DNA of 64,000 nucleotides from contig NC_030987.1 in the NCBI RefSeq assembly GCF_000149955.1, forward strand, positions 2,009,354 through 2,073,353, in the 5' to 3' direction. The stretch comes from Fusarium oxysporum f. sp. lycopersici 4287 (lineage: Eukaryota; Ascomycota; Sordariomycetes; Hypocreales; Nectriaceae). Both the position numbers and the translations under genes were made by a program. The notes beneath the pieces were generated by a model, which ran no database searches, was not told the DNA's origin, and saw only the letters and a program-made list of their open reading frames with translations. This document shows, piece after piece, positions 47,798 through 59,237 of the stretch. Position 1 is the first letter of the stretch, and every line of letters begins with the position of its first letter.

Positions 47798-48088
47798 CTT
47801 CCAATTCGATAGAATGGTTGACATTATTTTGCAATATGTTGAATTCCAATTACTCCTAGTCCATCGAGTAAGGACAATATGCATCACAAGCATTCAGTGG
47901 AGGCAACCACAATTGACCAGCTTCAATGAGGAGACTGAGGACAATAACTACTAGTTCATGAGCTAAGAAGTGCTCTACCTAGAGCTTATTAATTTGATTA
48001 CCCTTGTTCAAGCTTGATATGCCCGGGACGACATCTATCCCTCCTCAAACTTCCATTTCATCCATCAATCACCCATATTCCGCCTGTC

Positions 48089-48699
48089 TTATCCAGATTT
48101 CTCAACGCAGTTGGTACACTCAGCGCATGTGAAATGTGTTGTTGCAGCTCCGAGCTTCATAGCTCCTCCTGGGGCATTCTGATGGAATAGGTCAGGCCAG
48201 CCGTGTTGGGTCTCGGGCCAGGCAAATATTTTGATCGGGGCACATCGATCATTGTTGAATCTTGCTTTGTTAGTAGTATACGGACATATGAGTAAGTATA
48301 ACATACCCAGCTAGACGGCAGATCATACCAGGATCAATGAAAACAGATCCGATATGTCCCTTTAGCTCAGGGCCTAGCTCATTGCATGTATATTCAAGTT
48401 CAGGACGATAGGCGAAACATGGAGCTCCCCAGTTCTCCTCACGGCAGAAGTAAACCTGAGATGTGTTTAGTAAATGTAATCTGCTGGGAACAATTCAATC
48501 ATACCATGCCAGACTCTCGACCCCCTTCACTGTTCTCGTCAGGAGTAGTACCAAGGCGAGCCTTAATAACTTCAGGCTCGATGGCTTCGTACTTGAGTGC
48601 AGCTCGCCCCTTGAGAGGTGAAGACCACATGTCAACTGAGGCAGCGAGACAGTGCGTATAGAAGAGCGACAAGACGGCAAGTGCAAAAGATGTCTTCAT
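48089..48699 (-). CDS. Small cysteine-rich secreted protein (effector-like)
   Basis: Three exons (48505-48699, 48307-48455, 48089-48260) with introns of 49 and 46 nt encode 171 residues. The first 19 residues are a signal peptide (MKTSFALAVLSLFYTHCLA). The mature protein has eight cysteines (69, 78, 89, 111, 121, 160, 163, 166), enough for four disulfides. The middle part, VYFC...NW...CF...YTCNELGPEL...GSVFIDPGMIC, resembles the layout of fungal secreted proteins with a beta/gamma-crystallin-like pattern; this is a loose resemblance, not a firm match. The second intron needs the acceptor AAGCAAG rather than the nearer AAAG, which would cause a stop. Size, secretion and cysteine content fit an apoplastic effector-like protein; no function is known. 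Confidence 0.8.
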
Positions 48700-51441
48700 T
48701 CTGATGATTGGGTGAGAGTAAGTGTTGATAGGAATGAAGATGGAAGAGGGTAATCAGAAGTTTTAGTTCTCGATAATCTGAATTGCTTATTGAGCACTGA
48801 CAGCAGCTGACGTCTGGGTTACAGCCTTTTATGTATCAGAGTTTGTTACGGCAAGCCATTGATGATTTTTTTGGTTTCATTCTTTACGACAAAGCTACGT
48901 ATGACACGCAAAGCCTCGTGATGACACTGGCTCATGCGATACAGCTGCAGCTTCAACCCGAGCCTACTCATTCAATTGTACCAGATTCTCACCCGTTGCC
49001 GACCGTATTGATTGCTTGTGTTGTGTTGATCAAGATACTCGGTCAACTCGTCAGCTCATAAACAAGCTCCCAGTCAAAGACCTTCGGGAGTCATCGGTCA
49101 TCCCGTGATACAAATTCGGCCCATCGGGCGTCCAAAAAATGCTGTCAACTTGCAGGTGGCTTGCATCACTAGTAAACAAACAACCGGGCCTAGATGGGAG
49201 CTGCGGCTGACCTCCTAGACGATTGTGTCAACGGTATTACCGGCCTCGGGAAGCTTGTGCAACTCTCGTATCTGCTGCTCAACCGTTTGCCTGGAATTGT
49301 CAGAATAGCGGTCTCGCCTCAGTCTCCCACGTTGCGCATTGCATCACGGGATATGAGCAACTCGCACCAAGTACCGGTTTTGGCTTGCCAAAGACATATT
49401 CCACGTTATCTAATTTGTTCTCATGCAAGAATTTGCCGTATGCCGGTAACATCCACCGCGTGAAAGCCGCTGGATCGCCCAACGTGCATCGCTGATCGGC
49501 CGTCCCTGACGTAGATGGCAGGGAAAACGAGTCGGCGCAGCTTAGAATCAAGCTTCGATTTCATTTGATCATTGTGAAACTAAATCTTTCGTATACCCGT
49601 GTTAAAATAGAAGCATACTTACGTTTATGCATATTCATCATCCAACGTGATCGGCCTTGGAGCAGAGGCCCGGAGCCGGCAACGGAGACGGACGGAACAG
49701 ACTCCACAATGATTGCCTGTTTAGGCAATATCTGTCACAGCGGACTCCGGCACCTCATCCCGTGTACACGAGTGTTCTTATGCCTGGTAGCATATACGGG
49801 CAACAGCGTGATACGGTCTCTCTCTCACGACGGAGGATTTGGCTTGAAACTGCCCGTTGCGCTACACTTCTCACCCAGCACATCCTTGGCTTCGGAGGAA
49901 ATGCAAGAAAAGGCGGATCCGGTCAGCTAAGTAGGTTTCTTCGAGTCAATACCGATCTTGGTACGAAAAGAGACTCTGTTAGGATACGCAGCATGATTCG
50001 ATGCAGCCGTCCGTCGCAACTCCTGGCCGATAGCCACTCCACCTAGCAGCTATCTCTGGCGTTGCCGGTTGCACGGCATCAGCTTCAACCACTCTGCGTA
50101 CATCAAGGCCACTGCCGTGGTCCCCAATTCGGATTTTAATGAGTAAGATGGTACCTTACATCGTCATGTGCCTCAGTTGATCCTCAAGATTCTTGGGTTG
50201 TCCTAAGAAGGCAGACAGATACGAGATAGTGCAACTATAAAGCAAGCTTGCACGCAATTCAACGAGGCGATCAATGTCTCTGTAGCTACACTGCATTAGA
50301 CAATTGTAAGGAACCACAGAGAACCATTGTGCCTTTGGTAACCCGAGTTCGGAGGCGGTGAAGTTGGGTCGCCCATCAGCCAACATCTTCCATGCCGCAA
50401 AAGAACGAACGATGATGACAATAACAAAAGAGATTCTTGGTACAGCATGTTTATTCTAGTAATTCAGAAACAAAATGACGGCATTTTTATACGCAATAAT
50501 TACTTACGGGTTTTCATAAACCAAGATTAGAGATTGCCTAAGTATTTCGGTAGAATTAGCCAGGTTCATGAGCTGGGCGTAGGGTATTCTTATTCTCTGT
50601 TTAATGGCAGGACATGACTGAGAGAACTCCAAGTCTTTCAAAACAGCAGTTTCTTATTGTCATATCGTGACTGCTCTGATAGCATTTCTCTTGGTGAAAT
50701 TGCTTATTTAGATAACACAGCTACTATTGATTCAATCGACATTTTCAGGCGCTTTTACGTTATGTTTCTAGGTTATGCTACAGTGGGTTTCAAGCAAATC
50801 AAAACGTACAAAAAGGGCGATTCCCCTTTTGATACTCTGTCTAACTTCAAAGATTAACAAGCAAGCCGAAACCTAAGAAACACTGGGCGCTTTCTCTGCC
50901 AAGTGTAAAGTATGCCTTCCACTCACGCAATGTTCTCGAATCGATTACTCACTTATCTAATGGACAGATAATGACTTTTTAAGGTAGAGTATCCGTGACA
51001 GATTTCTCAAACACCAGAGCTGATGGAAAGAAAAGAAGACAGTCCGAAATTATAAAGAGCAAAGAGTTGGTATGGAATCAGGTACATATCATGGACTGAG
51101 CATGAAGTCGGACCAACATTAGGGATTATTACACAGTGTTCAGTGCACAGTAGTCATCAGATGTTGAGCTCGGCTGTGATGGGATATACCGAATAGTCGC
51201 TGGGCTTTAGCCGGGGCTAGAGGTTTCTGTTATCCGTTATGCTAAGACAGTGCATAGGCTAGCTTATTCCTACGCGTTATGCTTGGTGGAGATCACGAAC
51301 GCCATCCGTTATGACTTGAAAAGCAACATGCTTCTACCACTTCTTGACCAAGAAACTTTTCCATTATTCTCTTAGCTGACAGGCTCTATTACTGAAATCT
51401 GCTTCAACTAACATACATAAGCTCCCAGAATACAAAGCTGA
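48700..51441. other. Intergenic stretch of 2.7 kb
   Basis: No gene is supported. Minus-strand ORFs at 49300-49551 (ADQRCTLGDPAAFTRWMLPA) and 50156-50386 (MLADGRPNFTASELGLPKAQ) have plausible amino-acid composition but no recognised family and no convincing splice partners; they may be decayed genes. The section from 50450 to 51400 is AT-rich with no visible structure. Confidence 0.35.
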
Positions 51442-52665
51442 ATGAAAGAACCAGCCGCAATGTTGACGAATCGCCCTCGGACACGGCAACGAGCGTATAA
51501 GAAGCCACCTGCTCTTGATGTTCCCAACATTGATGAAGATGCCGCGGAGAGGAAACGAGTTTTGAATGTTCTAGCACAGAGAAGATATCGTGAGTCCTCA
51601 TTTTCCTGCAACCAAGTAAGCTTGAGATCTGACAGGCATATAGGTGAAAAGAAACGGCTAGATCGTCTTAAGACCAAGTCAGCTGGTAGCAATGGGTCTC
51701 AAAACTCCGAACCTCAGGACGAAACAGCTCCAAACTCCGAATACAGAGTATCAAAAGACGATATCTATGAAATTCCGACTCTGCAGAGCAATTTGGAACC
51801 CACAATTCCAGAATCCAACCTGTCAATCCCTCCCACGACAGATGCTGACATCTTGGCTGGGTTTGATCTCAATCTGACATCTTGGAACCCCCTCGGAGAC
51901 CCCCTCCAAGATTTGACATTTGCGTCTATTCTTCCAGACCCAAATACAGTACCCGAATACTTATCCGAAGACAATACCAGGGACGATTCAGTAACAAATA
52001 CTCATCAGGACTTGTCTGCAGATTTTGGCGGAACCGATATGACCATGTTTATTGATTCTTCCTCACTCAGCTCTTCACCCTCGTCATCGGAAGGGCAGAC
52101 GTTTCCTGATAGTTATCAACTACCTCTACTGCAGCTTACACTTCTCAAGGCTGTTATGCGTATAGCAGACCGTCTGAACCTGAAGCCAGATCTTTGGGAC
52201 TTGGCGGGCAACTCGGCATTCAACACAGGGACCGCAACTCCTGCGTCTCTACTACCTCCATCATGGCAGCCCACTCCATCACAAGTTGCGATACCGCACC
52301 ATCCAGTGTTTGACCTGCTGCCCTGGCCAGGTGTCAGAGAGCGCGCCATCTTCATCTTGTCATTGCCCGACGAGTTACGGCCACCACGAGCCAAGGGTGC
52401 ACTGGCGATCGTCAACTTTGCCTATGATGTTGAGGATACGGCCGAGGGAGTTAGAATTTATGGTGACGATCCATATGATCCAGGTAACTGGGAGCTTGGG
52501 CAGGTTATGTTTGAAAGGTGGTGGTTTTTGTTTGACAATAGTATCATCAGCACGAGTAACCGCTGGCGAAGGGCAAGGGGAGCACCGCCGCTGCTATTAA
52601 AATGTGGAAGTGCTGGTTCGAGCCCGACTGCAAGTACATCATCTGCTACAACTGGAGGATCATGA
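51442..52665 (+). CDS. bZIP transcription factor with DUF3425-type C-terminus
   Basis: Two exons (51442-51589, 51644-52665) encode 389 residues. The splice restores the basic region ERKRVLNVLAQRRYREKKRL with the N-x2-A-x3-x-R signature of fungal AP-1-like bZIPs; the following leucine zipper is short. The middle is acidic and Ser/Pro-rich, a likely activation region. The C-terminal part matches the DUF3425 domain: HHPVFDLLPWPGVRERAIFI, then LPDELRPP and WELGQVMFERWWFLFDNSII. The 54-nt intron (51590-51643, GTGAGT, TAG) is a multiple of three and has no stop, so retention would insert 18 residues into the bZIP without a frame change. Such factors regulate stress or secondary metabolism; the target is unknown. 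ATG 51460 is an alternative start. Confidence 0.88.
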   Translation: MKEPAAMLTNRPRTRQRAYKKPPALDVPNIDEDAAERKRVLNVLAQRRYRESSFSCNQVSLRSDRHIGEKKRLDRLKTKSAGSNGSQNSEPQDETAPNSEYRVSKDDIYEIPTLQSNLEPTIPESNLSIPPTTDADILAGFDLNLTSWNPLGDPLQDLTFASILPDPNTVPEYLSEDNTRDDSVTNTHQDLSADFGGTDMTMFIDSSSLSSSPSSSEGQTFPDSYQLPLLQLTLLKAVMRIADRLNLKPDLWDLAGNSAFNTGTATPASLLPPSWQPTPSQVAIPHHPVFDLLPWPGVRERAIFILSLPDELRPPRAKGALAIVNFAYDVEDTAEGVRIYGDDPYDPGNWELGQVMFERWWFLFDNSIISTSNRWRRARGAPPLLLKCGSAGSSPTASTSSATTGGS

Positions 52666-54267
52666 TGGGGCCACTGAAGTTGTTGTTGAGTACCTTAGTA
52701 GGTAGGAGGGACATACAGCCATGTTATGAAACTCTCATGAGACTTGTAAAATATAGAATAACGATGCATATAAATTTGATGACGTTAAAGTCAATTGAGC
52801 AAGAACGAACGGTGAACATATAAACGCAAGGCTAAACCGAGATTTCTATCCGCATAGACCCAATACTCTTCTCGATAAGCCTCACACGTTGTCATTCGAG
52901 CCCCTTGATTAACCCGAAGAATAATTGACATCGAGGTGGAGGTTTGATGCTTAAATCAGTCATTATCAAAGTAAGTCTTTGGACCTTTCACTCACCGGTC
53001 TGACAGTGACACCACTAGTAGCTCAGCATCATGACGGAGGGGTTATAAAGGTCCTCGGGTGATGATTCGTCCATTTGCTGGACCCTTGCTCCGCAGCAGG
53101 GGACCCTCGACGTTGACGTTGGGGGAGAGAGGAGACATAGAGATCATTGGCAGGGCCTCTCGGAAGATGGCTGCAAACCGCAAGCTGCAAGTCGAAGCAG
53201 AGTGGGATGTCGTGAACTGCTTCAGCCAAACAGAATCCATCAAGTCCACAGTTTCCAGGCTCATTGCAGATGTTACCGCACGCTCCATTGTCCTGGGTTT
53301 CTCACCGATCAAAAGAGGCGCAGCCGAGTACAAACCAATTCAACGGCCACTCTATCAAGTGGAGGTGAGCATCGATTTATGACTCTGAGTTCTTGAGCTT
53401 AAAAAATTTCATCCGTTTGTCTTAGCTGCAACGTTTGGAAGCTCACTTCGTTAGCCTGGGGCAGCTTTAGGGGCATCCTCACTGGTTCGATGCCCTGAGC
53501 TCCCCTGAGCCTCTCGGCTTCCGATGCCCGGGAACGGCGCTGAGATCAAATGAACGCATCTGCATCCGCCAATGAGCAGACACGATTCATGCATCGGAGG
53601 TAAAAACGGAACCCCACTGGGGAGTTTCTGGAGGAAGGAGGGGCATCTTAGAGGCCGTCGGCGGGGGAGAGGAGAAATTTCCTGGACAGTTAGAAGGAAG
53701 GAACGACGTGGAACGCTTTTCTGTCGGTACTCGGTTTCTTTCTTCTCTCTTTCTTCTCTTTCTCTTTTCTACCCGTCATCTATCACTCAATATATAACCT
53801 CCTCGTCGTTCTTCTAATAGAATTGACTGTCATTTGTCAAGTTGGATCCTGGTACTACGTAAACTATTAACCCCCTGCTGCTGCTTCTCGTTCAACAGAT
53901 TGAGAGAGGGAAATCGAAAGGTCAATACAGATCATCGTTTCCACCGCCTCGTCTGGAGTTGCAGCGCAAAACCTCAGAACCGGGCTTCAAACAATACAAT
54001 AAACGTTAGTTTATACCAGCATCGCCGCAATGCCTCTCTTATCTGTAATTGAAATTGCTAACATAGGATTTCTTGTCAGTCGTCGTTACAGTTCCCCTCC
54101 CCCACAATCTCCCCATACTCCAGCTCTCCGATCCAAGCTTCGACCCGCCACGACCATCACGCCCAACTCTTCCTTTGTAACGAATCAACATTGTTCTCTG
54201 GTCAAATACAAATACAAGCTCGTCATAAACCACACAATCCAACAAATCCTCGTCAACCGATTTCACC
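52666..54267. other. Intergenic with a possible gene remnant and the MTHFR leader
   Basis: Apart from the remnant at 53059-53382, this holds the promoter of the MTHFR gene. A strong CT-rich tract lies at 53728-53772. A likely 5'-UTR intron spans 54005-54066 (GTTAGT donor, GCTAAC branch, ATAG acceptor); it would remove an upstream ATG at 54030 whose 121-codon frame otherwise overlaps the true start out of frame. Confidence 0.5.
53059..53382 (+). pseudogene. Possible remnant of an adenylate-forming enzyme (C-terminal subdomain)
   Basis: A 107-codon open frame contains GERGDIEIIGRASRKM, then a QVEAEWDV segment and SIVLGFSPIKRGAAEY. The order GDxExxGRxxRxxK...xxVExxEV...VxFxxP is that of the hinge and C-terminal subdomain of AMP-binding/adenylation enzymes. 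The catalytic core and flanking domains are absent and the frame is closed upstream by a TGA near 53034. The match is by eye and weak; a chance ORF is possible. Confidence 0.25.
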
Positions 54268-56183
54268 ATGCATATCAAGGACATGCTCAACGACGCCGAG
54301 AGGAGCGGCCAGCCCTCCTTCTCTTTCGAATACTTCCCTCCCAAGACCGCCCAAGGTGTTCAGAACCTTTACGACCGTATGGATCGCATGTATAACCTAG
54401 GTCCTAAGTTCATCGACATCACATGGGGTGCTGGTGGTAGAATTGCCGAGCTCACTTGCGAGATGGTACTCCAGGCTCAAGCTGTCTACGGCCTCGAAAC
54501 TTGCATGCATCTGACCTGTACTGACATGGGTGTTGAGAAGGTCAATGATGCCCTTCTTAAAGCGTACAAAGCTGGGTGCACCAACATCCTGGCCCTACGT
54601 GGTGACCCCCCCCGAGCTCAAGACAAGTGGACCGCTGCCGATGGAGGCTTCCAGTATGCCCGTGATCTCGTCAAACACATCCGCGATACCTACGGCAACC
54701 ACTTCGACATCGGTGTTGCTGGTTATCCTGAGGGTTCCGACGACAACAAGAATGAGGACGAACTACTTGACCATCTCAAGGAGAAGGTTGACATGGGCGC
54801 CAGTTTCATCGTCACACAGATGTTCTATGATGCTGATAACTTCATTCGCTGGGTGAAGCGTGTTCGTGAGCGTGGCATCACTATCCCTATCCTCCCCGGT
54901 ATCATGCCCATCGCTACATATGCCAGCTTCCTTCGACGAGCAAACCATATGCAGGCCAAGATCCCTCAAGAATGGCTCGATGCACTTGAGCCTGTTAAGA
55001 ACGACGATGTTGCTGTCAGAAACATCGGAAAGACCCTGGTTGCCAACATGTGCCGAAAGTTGCTCGCCAACGGGATTCACCACCTTCACTTCTATACTAT
55101 GAACCTTGCCCAGGCTACACGCATGTTACTTGAGGAGCTCCAATGGGCTCCTTGCGCTGAGCGTCCTCTTCAACAGGCTCTCCCTTGGAAACAGTCCAAA
55201 GGACTTGGCCGCCGCGAGGAGGATGTTCGGCCCATCTTTTGGAGAAACCGCAACAAGTCTTATGTCATTCGCACACAGGATTGGGATGAGTTCCCTAACG
55301 GTCGATGGGGTGATTCTCGCTCTCCTGCTTTCGGAGAGTTGGATGCTTACGGCATTGGTTTGACTGGTACTAACGAGGCCAATCGCAAGAAATGGGGCGA
55401 GCCCAAGACCATTCAGGATATTGCTCAACTTTTCGTCCGATATCTCCAAAATGAGATCGAATCTCTGCCATGGAGTGAGGCACCTCTTACCACCGAGGCT
55501 GACGAGATTCGAGAGGAGCTTATTGAGCTGAACAAACGAGGATTGTTGACTGTGAACTCCCAGCCTGCTGTCAATGGTGTCAAGTCTTCTCACCCTGTCC
55601 ACGGCTGGGGCCCTGACAACGGTTATGTCTACCAGAAGTCATACCTTGAGTTACTGGTGCACCCTGATGTCTTCGACAAGATGATCACTCGCATTGAGAA
55701 CCACCCTGATCTGACCTACTACGCTGTGACTAAGGACGGCGAGCTCCGATCTAATGTGACATCTGATGGCCCCAACGCAGTGACATGGGGTGTCTTCCCT
55801 GGAAAGGAGATTGTGCAACCAACCATTGTCGAGAGCATCAGTTTCCTTGCATGGAAGGACGAGGCATTCCGACTGGGTGTCGATTGGGCTCACTGTTATG
55901 ACATGAGCTCGCCTAGCCGAGCTCTGCTTGAGGGTGTCATGAATGACTGGTACCTCGTCAACATCGGTGAGTAAATAAGTTCCAAACCGACTCTGAAAGC
56001 GTGCTAACAATGGTAGTGAACAACGATTTCCACGACAACAAAACCATCTTCGAGCTTCTGAAGGGCCTCGAGGTCAAGGACCTCACCACTCCTGCGACTC
56101 CTTTGACTGAGTCTGTAGGTAATGGCGCCGTAGATACCGAACCTATTGCCAACGGTACTGCAGCCACTGCAGTTGCGAACTAG
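54268..56183 (+). CDS. met13: Methylenetetrahydrofolate reductase (Met13-type)
   Basis: Reduces 5,10-methylene-THF to 5-methyl-THF with FAD, supplying methyl groups for methionine synthesis; cytosolic. Exons are 54268-55966 and 56017-56183 (intron 50 nt, GTGAGT, GCTAAC, TAG); the product is 621 residues, close to yeast Met13 (600). The N-terminal catalytic barrel shows SFEYFPPKT, DITWGAGG, ETCMHLTCT, NILALRGDPPR, FDIGVAGYPEG, TQMFYDADNFIRW and LPGIMPI. The C-terminal regulatory domain, which in eukaryotes senses S-adenosylmethionine, includes EDVRPIFWRNRNKSYVIRT, NSQPAVNG, HGWGPDNGYVYQKSYLE and AVTWGVFPGKEIVQPTIVE. Start context CACCATG is strong. All key motifs are intact. Resemblance is to Met13 more than to the Met12 paralogue. 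Confidence 0.96.
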
Positions 56184-56931
56184 ATGTTCTCGCGCAGTGG
56201 TACCCGATGCGATGGTTTACCAAGATGCCCAGCATCTTGCCCAAAGTAAATCTCTGTTATGATTGCAGAGTGATCGCAAGTATGCATCATCGGGGCGTAG
56301 CTGTGCACTTCCTCTAACTTTAACGACCACTGCTTTTTTCTTCCTTTGATTTCTTTTTTTGATTTTCGGGTTTGGGTATAATAGCATCACCAAGGTGTCT
56401 TTTTCAACAAAAAGTTACCAGGGATACGGGGGCAGCATTTTAAAAAGGCGCAAGATACGAAAAATCACTCGGCGGGCGCAGACGACTTTATGTTTTGGGG
56501 GCTTGCTTTGCTTGTTCTATATCTCAACGATACCCCGCCAGCAAGGCCTTATGGATGGACGAATGCATGACTGGATTTGATTTCTTCCTTGTATGTTTTT
56601 TACTTTTCTTCTTTCCCGACGAACGGGAAGAAAGTATACAGAGAGTGGATGATGGGGACGTGGAAAAGATTTAAAGGCAAAGCTTGGCTATCATGATGGA
56701 CTCAAGCAACAGCTAGACATTGCTGATGCTCGGAACCAACAATTGACTCGATATCTAGTCCCGATATTGGGCTACGATGATACTTTGCGCTCTCCCATAC
56801 CGACCCTTTGAGTGACTTGAGTGAAATGTCCAAAGTCCATCGTTATCCTTTCTTCTACCCAGGCTGGAATTGTGTTGTACACGATAAAAGATATTACCGT
56901 CAAATGGGCTACGAATTAAATTCCTCCGCTC
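56184..56931. other. Intergenic between convergent genes
   Basis: 3' regions of the MTHFR and RNA-binding protein genes. No supported gene; T-rich runs at 56333-56360 fit transcript ends. Confidence 0.4.
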
Positions 56932-59237
56932 TCACCATGCATCTTCCTCAGCCACTTCATAATCCATATTCACCGCCCTCTCTTCCCGCTGTGGTTCTGC
57001 GCTCTTCTCCCGTCTAGGCTGATCATCGAAGTCCGCCATAGCATCGTCCTCTACACCATGCCGTGGCGCATCATCATTGCCAAGGGTCTTGACAGGCGGC
57101 AGAGGTGTATTCACCCACGCAAGCTCAAGACGTCCCTCAATGCCAGGCAGTTCCTTGCCGTTCAGACTATAGTAGAACTTCTCTGCTGTTTTACGGTCTT
57201 GGAAAGAGACGTGTGTGGTTTCAGGAGCTGTATCGACAGACTCAAACTCGCCGAGGTTCTGTTTAGTATGTCAGTGATATGAGACCTGAAAAAGGAGAGA
57301 ATTTAAACGTACCAGGAGGAAATGACGTAGCATCTCATCCTTATCAGGTGCTGTAAAGTCAACACCTGTAATGGCGAGCTTTTTGGGCCGGTTGTCAATC
57401 GAGTATTGCGCATAAGCTGCGTGCATGCTTCCTCCTCCACGACCCCTGAAGCTTCCTCTTCCTCGTCCACGAGCGCGAAAGCTGCCTCGACCTCGATACC
57501 CACCTCGAGGAGCCCATGATGAGTTTGATTCTTCCCCGGCATCGGGATCTAGACCGAGCATCTTTGCCTCTTGTTCGAGGGCCGCAAGCTTCGCGCGCAG
57601 CATACTTGTACCCGACGAATTGGCGTCTCCGTCCTCGCCTCTCTGACTGGCGAGTTTTGCCTGCAGCTTCTCGTTTTCCTCTCGGTGGCGGGCGAGGAGT
57701 TCTTGATGTTTCTTCACTACCTCCTGGCGTTCTTGCTCTATCTTGGCGCGCTGAGCCTCGCGCTCTTGGTGCTTCTTTTGTTCTTCTTCTTGCTTTCGCT
57801 GGAACTCTTCCATATCTATTTCTGGTAGGACCTCGTCATCTTCTGCAGCCATTGGGTCGCCCGACCAATTGCCCCCTTGCAAAGGAGCCGATGCTGGTAG
57901 TGTGTCGATCTTGTCTTTGTACCAAAATACCTTGACGAATCTGTTGTCGAATATCACTTTAGGTGACTGATATGCTGCATTTGCCGAACCCCATTTATCG
58001 TACTTAACAATCGCGAGGTGCTTGTATGGCTGCATTGATACCTCCTGGATATTGCCAAATTGTGAGAAGAACTCCCGCACTTGCTCCTCGCTGAAGGACT
58101 CTTCTGGGATGTTTTCGACAACGATGGTACTCTTTGTACGGTCATAGTTAGGCCCTTCAGCGGAGAAAGGAGCTCTCGAACCGCCCTTCTTAGCGCCACG
58201 GTTCCGACGACCCCCTCGACCACCTCGGCCCCCATCGGGTGGGAAAGTCCAAGGGTTCATGCTATTTGGGGCGTTTGCTAACATGGCAAATGGATCACTT
58301 GGGTCGTACTCTATCAAGGCTCGTATTAGACGAGCAAACAACACAAGTGAGTGATACCAAACTTACCGGCGTCGGTACCTGGGGGCACGAATATCGACTC
58401 GTTGCCATGGTCATATGGGCATGTGCTCCCACGCGAACAGAAGCCCTTGGTGTCAAAATCACGGCATCGACCTCTTCTCCGGGGTTGACCCCTACCACCT
58501 CCAAAGCCTTGTTGCGGGAAGTTTGGCATGCCAGGATATGGCATCCCCATGGAACCCATCTGCAGAAATGCCTCCATGACTTTCGGATCGAAAGGCATGT
58601 CGGGTCGCGGAGGAAGATTATACGTGGGTGCACCAGGCCGTCCTCCCCTCATGTCGTCGCCTCGGCCTCCACGCCCACCTCGACGGGGTTGCTTCTGCAC
58701 GCGCCCATCACGGTTGAAACTTTCGTATCCATCTTGCGGGTCGTATTCTTCGCGATCGTAGAAGCCTCTCTTTCTTGAGCTATTTGGCGTCGTGCTGTCG
58801 GCCAAAGGTTGCTGTACTGGTTCAACTCCGATCTTTGGGGCTGGAGGAGCCCCTGGGAGGTAGGATCTGTACGCGATTGCTTGGAAGACGTCGTCGAGGA
58901 AAGCTTTGGGGTCTGCGGAATGGATTTGCGGTCAGTTTCTGCGGACAATCGTCCTAAAAGTGAGAGCAGTAATGCGCACCTTCGCTTAAAAAGTCAGGAA
59001 TCTCCTGTTCGCATAGCTTCCGTACCGCGTCTGCGTCGCCATCGTGCTTGAGAAGGGCAATAACATACTCGGCTAGGACATCGGCGTCGGCGTCAGAGCT
59101 ATTCTATATGTTAGCGGAGTCTTTAAACTGCGAGCTGTTCCAGCATCGCATGGGGAAAATGAGGCTACGGACGTATCCTCGATGCGCTTGACTATCCACG
59201 CCTTAAGCAGGGGCGCATCTTCTTCAGAGAACAGCAT
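56932..59237 (-). CDS. rmn1: RBM26/27-Rmn1-like RNA-binding protein (PWI, CCCH finger, RRM)
   Basis: Homologue of fission yeast Rmn1 and human RBM26/27, which act with the Mtl1-Red1 (MTREC/PAXT) machinery that feeds RNAs to the nuclear exosome. Five exons on the minus strand (59169-59237, 58980-59103, 58367-58912, 57313-58310, 56932-57258) give 687 residues; all four introns (65, 67, 56, 54 nt) join in phase. Residues 1-75 form a PWI-like fold (LLKAWIVKRIED...DADADVLAEYVIALLKHD). The CCCH finger is C214-x8-C-x5-C-x3-H233. An RRM spans about 307-380 (TIVVENIPEESFSEEQ, HLAIVKYD). Then come a Glu/Gln-rich coiled coil (about 415-470), an RGG-rich stretch (GGYRGRGSFRARGRGRG) and a second RRM-like domain at the C-terminus (KKLAITGVDF). 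The first donor, GTAGCC, is unusual but keeps the frame. Confidence 0.9.

Noticed and set aside
49300..49551. 83-codon minus ORF with a nearby second frame
   Set aside because: Composition is plausible but frames cannot be joined by good splice sites and no family is recognised.
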